DNA of 22,905 nucleotides from JAQVYB01 sp964490935 (GCA_964490935.1 CAZBEO010000051.1:1-22905); one strand, 5' to 3'; positions 8,403-16,564 are shown, counted from the stretch's first letter. The notes: a model not told the origin generated them from the sequence alone. Numbers and translations: made by a program.

Positions 8403-9745
8403 AAAAGAAACACACCGTACTGATTGTCGATGATGAAAAAAACACCCGCGAAGGGCTCGCACGCGCCCTGCAACGAAAGTATACCGTCCTCCTAGCCGAC
8501 AACGGACAGACCGCCCTTGATCTCCTCGACCACCATCACGTCGACATCCTGCTCAGCGATATCCGTATGCCGGGCATGGACGGCATGACCCTCATACGCC
8601 GCGCTCTCACCCGCTCTCCGCAGCCCGTCTGTATTCTCCTCACCGCCTACGGCAGCATTGAAACCGCCGTGGAAGCCATGAAGGCCGGCGCTTATGACTT
8701 TCTCCCCAAACCCGTCAACCTCGACAAGCTTGACCTGCTTATGGAACGCGCCCTTCGATCGCGCGACATAGAAGACGAAAACCGTGAACTGAAAAAACAA
8801 CTCGATAAAAAATACGGACTCGAAAGTCTTATCGGCCAAACGCCTGCCATGGAGCAGGTGTTCGATCAGATACGTCAGGTCGCTCCCTCGCGCGCCACCG
8901 TGATGATTGAAGGCGAAAGCGGCACCGGCAAAGAACTCGTGGCACAGGCCATACACCGTTTGAGTCCGCGCCTGCACGGCCCCTATGTCGCCGTCCACTG
9001 CGCCGCACTCCCCGAAGCCCTTCTCGAAAGCGAACTATTCGGCCACGAAAAAGGGGCCTTCACCGGGGCGGTCGGCCAACGTCAGGGCCGCTTCGAACGG
9101 GCCGATGGCGGCACGCTCTTTCTTGATGAAATCGGCGAGATAGCTCCGGTCGTTCAAGTGAAACTTCTGCGCGTACTTGAAGAGCGCGTCTTCGAGCGCG
9201 TGGGAGGCGAAGCCCCGCTCGAGGTGGATGTGCGCCTCATCACCGCCACCAACCGCAATCTCGAAGCCATGGTCGCCGAGGGCACCTTCCGCGAAGATTT
9301 GTTCTACCGGCTCCATGTTGTGCGCATCACTCTCCCGCCCCTCCGTGAGCATCGCGACGATATTCCGCTGCTAGCACATCACTTTCTTAAACTCGCCTCC
9401 AAGGAAAATGGAAAAGACGTGCAGACCATCACGCCCGAGGCCCTCGAGGTCCTGACCGCCCACGATTGGCCCGGCAACGTGCGCGAGCTACGCAACCGGA
9501 TTGAAAGCATGGTGGTCATGTGCCGCTCCAACAAAATCGGCCTGCGTGACCTCCCCTCCGAACTGCGCGCAGGCTCCTCTACCGCGCACCAAGGCACAGC
9601 CACCTCACTACTTGATACGGAGAAACGACTCATCATCGACGCCCTTCGACAGCACGGAGGCAACAAAACAAAAGCCGCCGAGCAGCTTGGCATCAGCCGC
9701 CGAACCATTCACCGAAAGGTCAAAGAGTTCGATCTAGAAAACTAG
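8399..9745 (+). CDS. Sigma54-dependent response regulator, NtrC family
   Basis: 448 aa with the full three-domain plan. The receiver domain has D54 in LLSDIRMPGMDG as the phosphorylation site and K104 in FLPKP. The AAA+ domain has Walker A GESGTGKE (172-179), the sigma54-contacting GAFTGA loop (219-224) and Walker B FLDEIGE (D243, E244). A Fis-type helix-turn-helix is at the C-terminus (NKTKAAEQLGISRRTIHRKV). It should activate RNA polymerase-sigma54 at -24/-12 promoters after phosphorylation by the upstream kinase, to which it is translationally coupled. Its targets are not identifiable here: I saw no clear TGGCAC-N5-TTGC site in the window. Confidence 0.95.
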   Translation: MKKKHTVLIVDDEKNTREGLARALQRKYTVLLADNGQTALDLLDHHHVDILLSDIRMPGMDGMTLIRRALTRSPQPVCILLTAYGSIETAVEAMKAGAYDFLPKPVNLDKLDLLMERALRSRDIEDENRELKKQLDKKYGLESLIGQTPAMEQVFDQIRQVAPSRATVMIEGESGTGKELVAQAIHRLSPRLHGPYVAVHCAALPEALLESELFGHEKGAFTGAVGQRQGRFERADGGTLFLDEIGEIAPVVQVKLLRVLEERVFERVGGEAPLEVDVRLITATNRNLEAMVAEGTFREDLFYRLHVVRITLPPLREHRDDIPLLAHHFLKLASKENGKDVQTITPEALEVLTAHDWPGNVRELRNRIESMVVMCRSNKIGLRDLPSELRAGSSTAHQGTATSLLDTEKRLIIDALRQHGGNKTKAAEQLGISRRTIHRKVKEFDLEN

Positions 9746-9815
9746 CAGGATGGCGGGTTGTCGAATTTTTGTAAGGTCGGGATAACGACGAAGGTGGCGA
9801 CCCTTTTCCTTCTCT

Positions 9816-9960
9816 CGGGAGGGCCCGTGTCCCCACGGGCCAAGCGGAGAGTGAGCGCGTTTCGGGAGGGCGAGCGTCCCCGCGAGCCGTGCGGAGAGTA
9901 AGAGAAATAAGGAATGATCTGGAGAAAAATAAAAGGACGCTGAGGACAGCATCCCTCCCG
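9816..9960. repeat. Composite REP-like palindromic element, copy 1 (three 26-bp units)
   Basis: Three units share the head CGGGAGGG, a central TCCC or TCCT loop and a closing CC. Unit 1 (9816-9841, plus) has stem GGCCCGTG/CACGGGCC. Unit 2 (9863-9888, plus) has GGCGAGCG/CGCGAGCC (6 of 8 pairs). Unit 3 (9960-9935, minus) has GGATGCTG/CAGCGTCC (7 pairs plus a T-G wobble). The whole element is bounded by CGGGAGGG and its complement CCCTCCCG. Units 1 and 2 are each followed by GCGGAGAGT(G/A)AG, giving a direct repeat of 47-bp period. It starts 71 bp after the NtrC-like gene stop and may affect its mRNA 3' end. Confidence 0.8.
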
Positions 9961-10089
9961 AAATTCGCAATACTCGCTTCTCTACGTTCAGAGCCTCTTC
10001 AAGCTATCGCCACGTCACTCCTCACGAAAACGCCGGAAGAACCGAATGTTACCACTTGTGCCACTGTTGGCCGGAGAAAAGGATAGCTG

Positions 10090-10106
10090 TCAGGGCGGTG
10101 CCCTGA
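10090..10106. promoter_or_regulatory. Inverted repeat just upstream of the methyltransferase start
   Basis: TCAGGGC-GGT-GCCCTGA is a perfect 7-bp inverted repeat ending 12 nt before ATG 10119, where a ribosome site would be expected. No Shine-Dalgarno sequence is visible. It could be an operator for a regulator or for the methyltransferase itself, or a hairpin in the mRNA leader that limits translation. Confidence 0.45.
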
Positions 10107-10118
10107 TACAATCACGCC

Positions 10119-11009
10119 ATGAAACTTTTTGAGAAAAACGGACAAGCAATCATATTGGGCGACGCTATCGAGGCACTGGCCGTCGAAATTCCAAACCGTT
10201 CCGTTGATCTGATCTTTGCCGATCCACCCTACAACATCGGCAAAAACTTCAACGGTCGCAAGGATCGGTGGCCATCCGTCGAGGCATATCTGGCTTGGTG
10301 CTACCAGTGGCTTGAACTTTGTATTGCGAAACTCAAGCCCACAGGTAGCCTTTACGTAATGACTGCGACGCAGAACATGCCATTCTTTGACATCTTTATG
10401 CGGCAGCGCATGACTATTTTGTCTCGTATCGTTTGGTCATATGACAGCTCAGGGGTACAGGCCAAGAACTACTTCGGGTCCCTTTACGAACCCATCCTGT
10501 TCTGTGTGAAAGACAAAGACAATTACACATTCAACGCCGATGACATCCTTGTTGAAGCCCGGACGGGCGCAACGCGCAAATTGATTGACTACAGGAAATC
10601 AGTTCCGACGGTGTACAATAGCAAGAAGGTTCCCGGAAACGTCTGGAGCATACCGCGTGTCAGATATCGAATGGACGAGTACGAAAACCACCCCACGCAA
10701 AAGCCAACGACACTGTTGGATAGAATCATAAGGGCGAGTTCAAATCCTGGAGACTTGGTGCTTGATCCGTTTTCAGGCACGTTCACAACGTCATCTGTCG
10801 CGCAGATGCTGGGGCGCGATTCCATCGGCATTGAGGCCGAGGAGGAGTATGTGAAGATCGGTCTTCGCCGTTTGGCCATTCAGGAACAATATAATGGGGA
10901 GGTCTTGCGGCGGGAGCCGAAGACATACGAACAACAGAACTCACCAGCACAGCAGCATCTAGCCCTCTTTGAAAGGCGAGCACAATGGAACACGACTTCA
11001 CGCCAGTAA
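10119..11009 (+). CDS. Adenine-specific DNA methyltransferase, YhdJ-like (beta class)
   Basis: 296 aa. It transfers a methyl group from S-adenosylmethionine to adenine in a specific DNA site. The catalytic motif DPPY (35-38, in DLIFADPPYNIGKNF) comes before the AdoMet-binding motif DPFSGT (216-221), the beta-class order, with HPTQKP at 191-196. Close resemblance to Escherichia coli YhdJ, as I remember that sequence, runs along the whole protein (RIVWSYDSSGVQAK, NYTFN, PGNVW, RVRYxMDEYENHPTQKP). YhdJ is reported to methylate ATGCAT, so this site is a reasonable guess. The stop overlaps the start of the next gene by 25 bp, as in restriction-modification operons. Codon use is more AT-rich than in the neighbours, suggesting transfer. 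Confidence 0.93.
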   Translation: MKLFEKNGQAIILGDAIEALAVEIPNRSVDLIFADPPYNIGKNFNGRKDRWPSVEAYLAWCYQWLELCIAKLKPTGSLYVMTATQNMPFFDIFMRQRMTILSRIVWSYDSSGVQAKNYFGSLYEPILFCVKDKDNYTFNADDILVEARTGATRKLIDYRKSVPTVYNSKKVPGNVWSIPRVRYRMDEYENHPTQKPTTLLDRIIRASSNPGDLVLDPFSGTFTTSSVAQMLGRDSIGIEAEEEYVKIGLRRLAIQEQYNGEVLRREPKTYEQQNSPAQQHLALFERRAQWNTTSRQ

Positions 11010-12124
11010 TCAACGAGATACTTGCTCGGCGCTTTGGATCCGCCGCACAGGACCTTTTTGAAAAGAGTCCGCTTCTGCAGTACATAAACCTCAAGACCAT
11101 TTCTGCAACACGTGGATCAAAGGCGCGAAGCAGTTTTGCAAATCTGTACGCGATTTTTGTTCTGGTTGAAGACTACGTGGCACACGGCTTCCATAAGAAG
11201 GGTGATTACTCGAAGTACGAAGGTGCGCAATTCTCGAAACTCTTCAAGCGGCAGCGCGAATTGCCTTTTGGAAGCAAACTGCAGAACCACGGATTGAATG
11301 ACCGCTTGAACGGCGAGTTTCGCAAATTCTTTCCGCAAGTGGACGCGCAACCCATTTTGCGGGTAGTTGAGACGCGCAGATACTGGATAAACCGGAAACT
11401 CCTGGCGCTTTCTCTTGGCAAGAAGAAGTTTGACATTGCGACAGCAGTAATCGAGATCATAAACGAATACGCCAAGGTAAAACAGGCGTCATTTGCTGGC
11501 TTCATCAAGACCTGCGAACAACTACAGGACATTTCCAAACAGAAACGCGATAAGGTTGAGTCTTTCGTTTTTGGATTGTTGGCGCCGACCGTTGACGCCC
11601 GCATATTCGAGATCGTCAGTTACGCTATTCTCAAGTTCTTCTTTCACGATCAGACGGTCTACTTCGGTTTTCAGTTGGATGAGTTGGAAAAGTCACCACT
11701 GGTGCTTTACAAGACCGGCCGCACAAATGCCAATGATGGCGGTATTGATTTCGTGATGACGCCTCTTGGTCGATTCTTCCAAGTTACGGAGTCCCTTGAC
11801 GTCCGAAAATACTTTCTTGATATCGACAAGATCGAGCGGTACCCAATTACCTTCGTCATCAAAGCAACGGAGGCCGTTGGAGAGCTTCGCACGAAATTGC
11901 GCGAAGGCGCGGAACGCCAGTACTCTGTTAAGGCAATTGTCGAGAAGTACATGGCCTGCATTGAAGAGGTCATCAACATTCCGATACTACAAGAGCGATT
12001 CAGGGAAGGCGTCGCGCAAGGCTACCTCAAAGACATAATGGCGGAGATCGTCAAGCAAGGCAAGGTCGAGTTCAACTACGAGGAGCCGGAGGAAGCAGAC
12101 GACGAGGAAAATTATGAGGAATGA
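10985..12124 (+). CDS. Probable restriction endonuclease partner of the YhdJ-like methyltransferase
   Basis: 379 aa, not a family I recognise with certainty. It overlaps the methyltransferase gene by 25 bp, so the two are co-translated. It has no signal peptide or membrane segment and is rich in K, F and charged residues. Residues 252-269 (GGIDF, then PLGRFFQVTES) resemble the core of a PD-(D/E)xK nuclease, with D255 followed about 11 residues later by Q266-V-T. The expected lysine is not in its usual place, so this match is weak. The tail (about 360-379) is very acidic. Base composition is lower in GC than the flanking genes. If the methyltransferase recognises ATGCAT, this enzyme would be expected to cut there; that is inference from linkage alone. 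Confidence 0.6.
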   Translation: MEHDFTPVINEILARRFGSAAQDLFEKSPLLQYINLKTISATRGSKARSSFANLYAIFVLVEDYVAHGFHKKGDYSKYEGAQFSKLFKRQRELPFGSKLQNHGLNDRLNGEFRKFFPQVDAQPILRVVETRRYWINRKLLALSLGKKKFDIATAVIEIINEYAKVKQASFAGFIKTCEQLQDISKQKRDKVESFVFGLLAPTVDARIFEIVSYAILKFFFHDQTVYFGFQLDELEKSPLVLYKTGRTNANDGGIDFVMTPLGRFFQVTESLDVRKYFLDIDKIERYPITFVIKATEAVGELRTKLREGAERQYSVKAIVEKYMACIEEVINIPILQERFREGVAQGYLKDIMAEIVKQGKVEFNYEEPEEADDEENYEE

Positions 12125-12282
12125 AATCAGCCAATAACCCCGTCCTCGGTAAGTCGCTCCCGCGAGCCGTCTCGGTGTACATTTTACTCCATTGCTTCTT
12201 CCATTCAGAACGTCGCAAACAGATGTTTGCATAAAGCCATTCTGGAGCAGGTCACACCCCTCATCCTTGGCAGCATCTATTG

Positions 12283-12309
12283 CGTCGGACTACGTCCCAA
12301 AGTCCGACG
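12283..12309. terminator. Stem-loop between convergent endonuclease and peptidase genes
   Basis: CGTCGGACT and AGTCCGACG form a perfect 9-bp stem around a 9-nt loop, 6 nt beyond the stop of the minus-strand peptidase gene. It lies in the 190-bp gap between convergent genes, so it could terminate either transcript. There is no clear U-tract, so it could instead be only a 3'-end stabilising hairpin. Confidence 0.4.
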
Positions 12310-12314
12310 ATTGC

Positions 12315-13448
12315 TTAGGGGCAAAGCGACAACCCCAGGGGCAGGGGCGCCAGGCAACGCCAACCCTTTTCCGTCACCACGAAGGTATCCTCCACCCGAA
12401 CGCCGCCGATGCCCGGATAATACAGCCCCGGCTCCACAGTAATCACATGCCCCGCCAACAGCGTGCCGCCGAGTGTGCTGAGGCGCGGCGTCTCGTGAAT
12501 ATCCAACCCCACGCCATGTCCTGTGCTGTGGATAAAACCGCAGGGTTTCTTCCCGTCCAGTTTCGTCTGAAATCCCTTCGCATCAAAAACTTCGCGCACC
12601 CGCGCATGGATGGCGCGGGCGTCAGCACCCGGATGGATCATGGCTAGTGCTGCGCGCCGCGACGTGCAGACGGCCTCGTGCATGCGGATGATCTCCTCCG
12701 GTGCCGTTCCTTTCACCACCGTGCGCGTCATGTCGCCCCAATATCCCGTCTTCCGCGAGCGGGGAAAAATATCGAGAATGATCGGACGATGCGCATACAA
12801 CGGTCCGGCGCCCTGGCCGTGAGGGTCCGCCGTCTCCTCGCCGCAGGCCGCGATCGTTCCACCCGCCGCCGAACAGCCGTGCATAAGCAGTTCGGTTTCG
12901 ATCAGGGTGCGCAGCCGCTCTGAGGTCAGGACCCGTCCGTCGAGCCGAAGCACATTGTTTCTACCAACAGAAGCAACAGCGAGGGCGTTCATCGCCGCCT
13001 TCATTGCCGCCACCGCCGCACGCTGCGCCTGGCGTATCGCCTTCAGCTCCACCGCCGACTTCACCGCACGTTCCTCCACGAGCGCACGCTCCTCCACCGT
13101 CACTCGGATGCCGCGCTCCTCCAACGCCTTCACCACGGCCACCGGAGTCCACCCCGGCACCGCGCACCGCCGGACCCGTTCGCGCCGAAGCAGGGCCGCC
13201 GCCCAGTCCGTCGGCGTGCCGACTGTTTCTTTAGATAGAAACAGTTCCCGGGAGGAAATCACCTTCACACTGCGGACCTCCCGGCAGGCCCGCCCGTACT
13301 CCATGGGCGAAGTCACCAGCAAGCGTTGTGGCCCCCGTAAGAAAACAACCACCTCGTCCGGTGCCAGAAAGCCGGCGGCATACAGCACATCCGCCTGCGC
13401 CTCTGGTATACCGATGAGCAGCAGCGGGGTTGTTAGCTTTTTTTTCAT
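12315..13448 (-). CDS. M24-family Xaa-Pro dipeptidase/aminopeptidase
   Basis: 377 aa. An N-terminal creatinase-like domain (about 1-130) is followed by a pita-bread M24 metallopeptidase domain. All five metal ligands are visible: D226 (ILDIFPR), D239 (GYWGDMTR), H311 (STGHGVGLDIHE), E339 (TVEPGLYY) and E353 (RVEDTF). It should cleave peptides with proline in the second position, using two divalent metals, in the cytoplasm (no signal peptide). The start at 13448 has an AAGGAC site 8 nt upstream. PepQ (dipeptides) and PepP (longer peptides) cannot be separated from sequence alone. It is transcribed away from dnaA and converges with the restriction gene. Confidence 0.9.
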   Translation of the reverse strand: MKKKLTTPLLLIGIPEAQADVLYAAGFLAPDEVVVFLRGPQRLLVTSPMEYGRACREVRSVKVISSRELFLSKETVGTPTDWAAALLRRERVRRCAVPGWTPVAVVKALEERGIRVTVEERALVEERAVKSAVELKAIRQAQRAAVAAMKAAMNALAVASVGRNNVLRLDGRVLTSERLRTLIETELLMHGCSAAGGTIAACGEETADPHGQGAGPLYAHRPIILDIFPRSRKTGYWGDMTRTVVKGTAPEEIIRMHEAVCTSRRAALAMIHPGADARAIHARVREVFDAKGFQTKLDGKKPCGFIHSTGHGVGLDIHETPRLSTLGGTLLAGHVITVEPGLYYPGIGGVRVEDTFVVTEKGWRCLAPLPLGLSLCP

Positions 13449-13792
13449 ACTGTCCAGTCCTTTTTAAAATAAAGTGGCCGTCCGCCTAACCTTTTGCGCG
13501 GTTTATTCTCTGTCCGTATCACACCGCATCGAACCCAAATCAATCACGCCTCGAATCGTATCTGAATCTTCAACACGCATGTAGTATAGTTTCAAAACAC
13601 CCCCTACCACGGATTGTGGCAGGCGATTTTATCCGGTAATATTTTTTATTTTCCTTGTTGCGACTTACCTGTTTGCCTACCTTACACAGGCAATGCAGAA
13701 CTGGACGACAAGCCCTCTGTTAATAAGCTGTTAATAACTTTATTGGCAAGGGATTATATTAAAAACCTTTTTATCGGATGCGGGATGATCGA
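13449..13792. other. AT-rich 344-bp region upstream of dnaA, possible regulatory or origin DNA
   Basis: A gene-free gap between the divergent peptidase gene and dnaA. It becomes strongly AT-rich toward dnaA (about 13625-13780) and contains two DnaA-box-like 9-mers near 13718-13739. It is expected to hold the promoters of both flanking genes, though no confident -35/-10 pair stands out. An origin role is possible but not shown. Confidence 0.4.
13718..13739 (-). promoter_or_regulatory. Two tandem DnaA-box-like 9-mers upstream of dnaA
   Basis: TGTTAATAAGC (13718-13728) and TGTTAATAACT (13729-13739) form an 11-bp tandem repeat. On the minus strand each reads TTATTAACA, one mismatch from the DnaA consensus TTATNCACA (A for C at position 6). 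They end 53 bp before ATG 13793. DnaA autoregulation or an origin role is inferred. Confidence 0.4.
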
Positions 13793-15163
13793 ATGAACAA
13801 TACGGCAACGGAATTATGGTCAAAAAGCTGCAAACAACTGGCAAGTATCCTTTCAAGTGATGTGTACGATCGCTGGATAGCTCTGATCGAGGCCCGTACC
13901 TGGGAGGGCGATCACTTGCAGCTCGCCGTACCCAACGGCTTCTACCAACACTGGCTCGAAGAGAACTATCTGCCCTTAATTAAGGATGCCGTCGCCACCG
14001 TCTGCGGGCAGAACCTCGACATCTCCATTCTCGTAGAGCAGATTGAACGCAAAACCACCACCGAAGAAGTGGAACCCCCCCCCTCTCCCTCCGCTCAATC
14101 CGCTTCCGGCAGGCCGACCGCCAAAGCCGCGAAGCCCACCGATGATCTGAAGCTGAATCCTAATTACACCTTCGAATCCTTCGTCGTCGGCCCCTCGAAT
14201 AATTTTGCCCACGCTGCTGCGTTGGCTGTTGCCCAGTCCCCGGCCAAAGCCTACAACCCACTGTTCATTTATGGTGGCTCGGGACTGGGCAAAACTCATT
14301 TGATGCAGGCCATCGGCCATGCCGTGGTCGGGCGCCGAAGCCGCGCCAAAGTCTCCTACATATCGAGCGAAACCTTTGTGAATGAATATATCGACGCCCT
14401 GCAGAAGGGCCGACTCGTGGACTTCCGCAAACGGTATCGCAACGTCGATGTACTCCTGATAGATGACATTCACTTTCTCAGCAACAAAGAGCGCATGCAG
14501 GAAGAGTTCTTCCATACCTTTAATGTACTCTTTGACGCGCACAAACAAATCGTCCTCACCTGCGACCGGCCCGCCAGCGAAATTCCCAACCTCGAGCAGC
14601 GCCTCGTTTCCCGATTCGAGTGGGGGCTTGTCACCGATCTGAATGTGCCCGACGTCGAAACCAGCATTGCCATTCTCCGCAAAAAGCAACTGCTGCTCAA
14701 CATCCAACTCCCGGACGAGCTGCTCACCTACATGGCCGAGCGCATTCGGTCGAACATCCGCCGCCTCGAAGGCGCACTCATCCGCGCCGCCTCCTACAGC
14801 TCGCTCACCGGCTGCCAACTCACCATTGAAAGCCTCGATGACCTGCTCCGCAGTATTTTTGATCAGGAGAAAAAGGAAGACCTTACCCTCGAGCGCATTC
14901 AGCGGACCGTCTCCGAACATTACGACATCCGCATCAGCGACATGTCCCGCAAATGCCGCACGCAGGCCGTCGCCTTTCCCCGTCAGGTCGCTATGTACCT
15001 GTGCCGCACGCTGACCGAACAATCCACGCCGGTGATTGGTAATGCCTTCGGACGCGACCACGCCACCGTGATCTACGCCTGCCGCAAAGTCACCGAGCGC
15101 ATCAACAGCGAACCGGCCCTGCGCGAAACCATCTCGCGGTTGAATCAAAAACTTCAGGCCTGA
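13793..15163 (+). CDS. dnaA: Chromosomal replication initiator DnaA
   Basis: 456 aa from the preferred start. DnaA binds DnaA boxes and opens the origin. Domain I (about 1-85, ELWSKSCKQLASIL) is followed by a short proline/alanine-rich linker (about 90-117). The AAA+ domain III has Walker A GGSGLGKT (161-168) and Walker B LLIDDIHF (221-228). Domain IV carries the DNA-binding signature FGRDHATVIYACRKV near the C-terminus. An in-frame ATG at 13778 would add five residues (MRDDR), but MNNTATELWSK fits the family's usual N-terminus better. dnaN, recF and gyrB are not next to it; trmFO follows 51 bp downstream. Confidence 0.97.
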   Translation: MNNTATELWSKSCKQLASILSSDVYDRWIALIEARTWEGDHLQLAVPNGFYQHWLEENYLPLIKDAVATVCGQNLDISILVEQIERKTTTEEVEPPPSPSAQSASGRPTAKAAKPTDDLKLNPNYTFESFVVGPSNNFAHAAALAVAQSPAKAYNPLFIYGGSGLGKTHLMQAIGHAVVGRRSRAKVSYISSETFVNEYIDALQKGRLVDFRKRYRNVDVLLIDDIHFLSNKERMQEEFFHTFNVLFDAHKQIVLTCDRPASEIPNLEQRLVSRFEWGLVTDLNVPDVETSIAILRKKQLLLNIQLPDELLTYMAERIRSNIRRLEGALIRAASYSSLTGCQLTIESLDDLLRSIFDQEKKEDLTLERIQRTVSEHYDIRISDMSRKCRTQAVAFPRQVAMYLCRTLTEQSTPVIGNAFGRDHATVIYACRKVTERINSEPALRETISRLNQKLQA

Positions 15164-15214
15164 AACACGGATTCGAGCGCCTGAGCCGACCGGCACCCAA
15201 CACGGTGGACATGC

Positions 15215-16564
15215 ATGACCCATGAAGCATCACTCTTGGTGGCAGGCGGCGGGCTCGCCGGAACCGAAGCAGCCTGGCAGGCTGCCGAGCGCGGGCTACG
15301 CGTAACGCTTGCAGAAATGCGCCCGGAAAAAACCACCGGCGCACACCGAACCGATCAGCTCGCTGAACTCGTCTGCTCCAACTCCCTTGGGTCAGCCCTG
15401 CCGGACCGTGCCACCGGCTTGCTCCACCACGAGCTGCGCCGCATGGGGTCTCTGCTAATGACCTGCGCCGATGAATGCCGCGTTCCGGCGGGCGGTGCCC
15501 TGGCGGTAGGACGTGAAGCCTTTGCTCAACGCGTCACTGAACGTCTCACTGCTCATCCGAACATCACCCTCCTGCGCGAGGAAATCACCGCCATTCCAGA
15601 AGGCCTCTGCATTCTCGCCACCGGCCCATTGACCTCGGACGCCTTCGCACAAGCCCTCGCCCGCTTCACCGGAGCCGACCAGCTATTCTTTTTCGACGCC
15701 CTCGCTCCCGTGGTAGAAAAGGACAGCGTGAACCTAAACACGGCCTTCCGCGCATCCCGCTACGAACGGGGTGAAAGTGAAGCAGGCGATTATCTGAACT
15801 GCCCCATGAACCGTGCCGAATACGACGCCTTCATCAGCGCCCTTCTCGGCGCGGAACGCATTGTGCTCAAGTCTTTCGAGCAGGCCATCGAGGGCGGCGT
15901 ACGCGCCGCCCGAAAACATTTTTTTGAAGGATGCCTGCCCATCGAAATCATGGCCGCACGCGGGCACGACTCGCTGGCGTTCGGCCCGCTTCGTCCGGTG
16001 GGCCTGACGGACCCGCGCACGGGGCGCCGTCCGCACGCCGTGCTGCAACTGCGCCAGGACGACTTGGCCGCATCGCTCTGTAATCTGGTGGGCTTCCAAA
16101 CCAATCTGAAATTCCCGGAGCAGGAGCGGGTGTTTCGTCTGATTCCCGGACTCGAACAGGCCGTGTTTGCACGCTACGGCCAGATGCACCGCAACACCTA
16201 CCTCTGCGCACCCGCCGTACTGCATCCCACACTGCAAAGCCGACTCCGGGAGGATGTCTTTTTTGCCGGGCAGCTCGCTGGCATCGAGGGCTATGCCGGA
16301 AACATCGCGAGCGGACTGCTCGCCGGCATCAATGCCGCACGCCAATCCTGCGGCACCCCATTGCTCGAACTGCCGCGCACCACCATGCTCGGCGCGCTCA
16401 TGCAGTATCTGGCCCAGGCCCCAGCCGATCACTTTCAGCCCGTTAAGGCCAACTTCGGAATCCTCCCGGACCTGTCCAGCACCGAGCGTCTCGGCAAGCG
16501 GGCGCGGGCCGCCGCCTGCGCCGAACGCGCCCGGACCGATCTCGAAGCCGCCCTGGCAGGCTGA
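15215..16564 (+). CDS. trmFO: TrmFO, folate-dependent tRNA uracil-54 C5-methyltransferase
   Basis: 449 aa, usual family length. TrmFO makes ribothymidine at position 54 of tRNA using methylenetetrahydrofolate and FAD. The dinucleotide-binding motif VAGGGLAGTEAA (9-20) is followed by the conserved MRPEKTTGAHRT, and the two functional cysteines appear as C54 (ELVCSNSLGS) and C196 (DYLNCPMN). The C-terminal GQLAGIEGYAGNIASGLLAGINAAR is the family FAD-contact region. The start at 15215 has GGTGG about 6 nt upstream. A single ATGCAT (15211-15216) overlaps the start codon. It lies 51 bp after dnaA and could be co-transcribed with it. Confidence 0.96.
   Translation: MTHEASLLVAGGGLAGTEAAWQAAERGLRVTLAEMRPEKTTGAHRTDQLAELVCSNSLGSALPDRATGLLHHELRRMGSLLMTCADECRVPAGGALAVGREAFAQRVTERLTAHPNITLLREEITAIPEGLCILATGPLTSDAFAQALARFTGADQLFFFDALAPVVEKDSVNLNTAFRASRYERGESEAGDYLNCPMNRAEYDAFISALLGAERIVLKSFEQAIEGGVRAARKHFFEGCLPIEIMAARGHDSLAFGPLRPVGLTDPRTGRRPHAVLQLRQDDLAASLCNLVGFQTNLKFPEQERVFRLIPGLEQAVFARYGQMHRNTYLCAPAVLHPTLQSRLREDVFFAGQLAGIEGYAGNIASGLLAGINAARQSCGTPLLELPRTTMLGALMQYLAQAPADHFQPVKANFGILPDLSSTERLGKRARAAACAERARTDLEAALAG

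Larger units (their letters stand above)
9746..10118. other. 373-bp intergenic region without a supported gene
   Basis: Holds the composite palindromic repeat (9816-9960) and, at its right end, an inverted repeat just before the methyltransferase. The short open frames here have no ribosome site and no recognisable protein features, so none is called. Confidence 0.7.

Noticed and set aside
13247..13284. CGGGAGG...CCTCCCGG inside the peptidase gene as another REP-like unit
   Set aside because: It is within coding sequence, the central loop TCCY is absent and the inner bases do not pair.
13778..13792. dnaA start at 13778
   Set aside because: It adds only MRDDR and does not match the family's N-terminus; 13793 is preferred, although neither start has a strong ribosome site.
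13976..15223. Minus-strand 415-aa frame over dnaA
   Set aside because: It is antisense to dnaA, glycine-rich and without domains; a GC-rich codon shadow.
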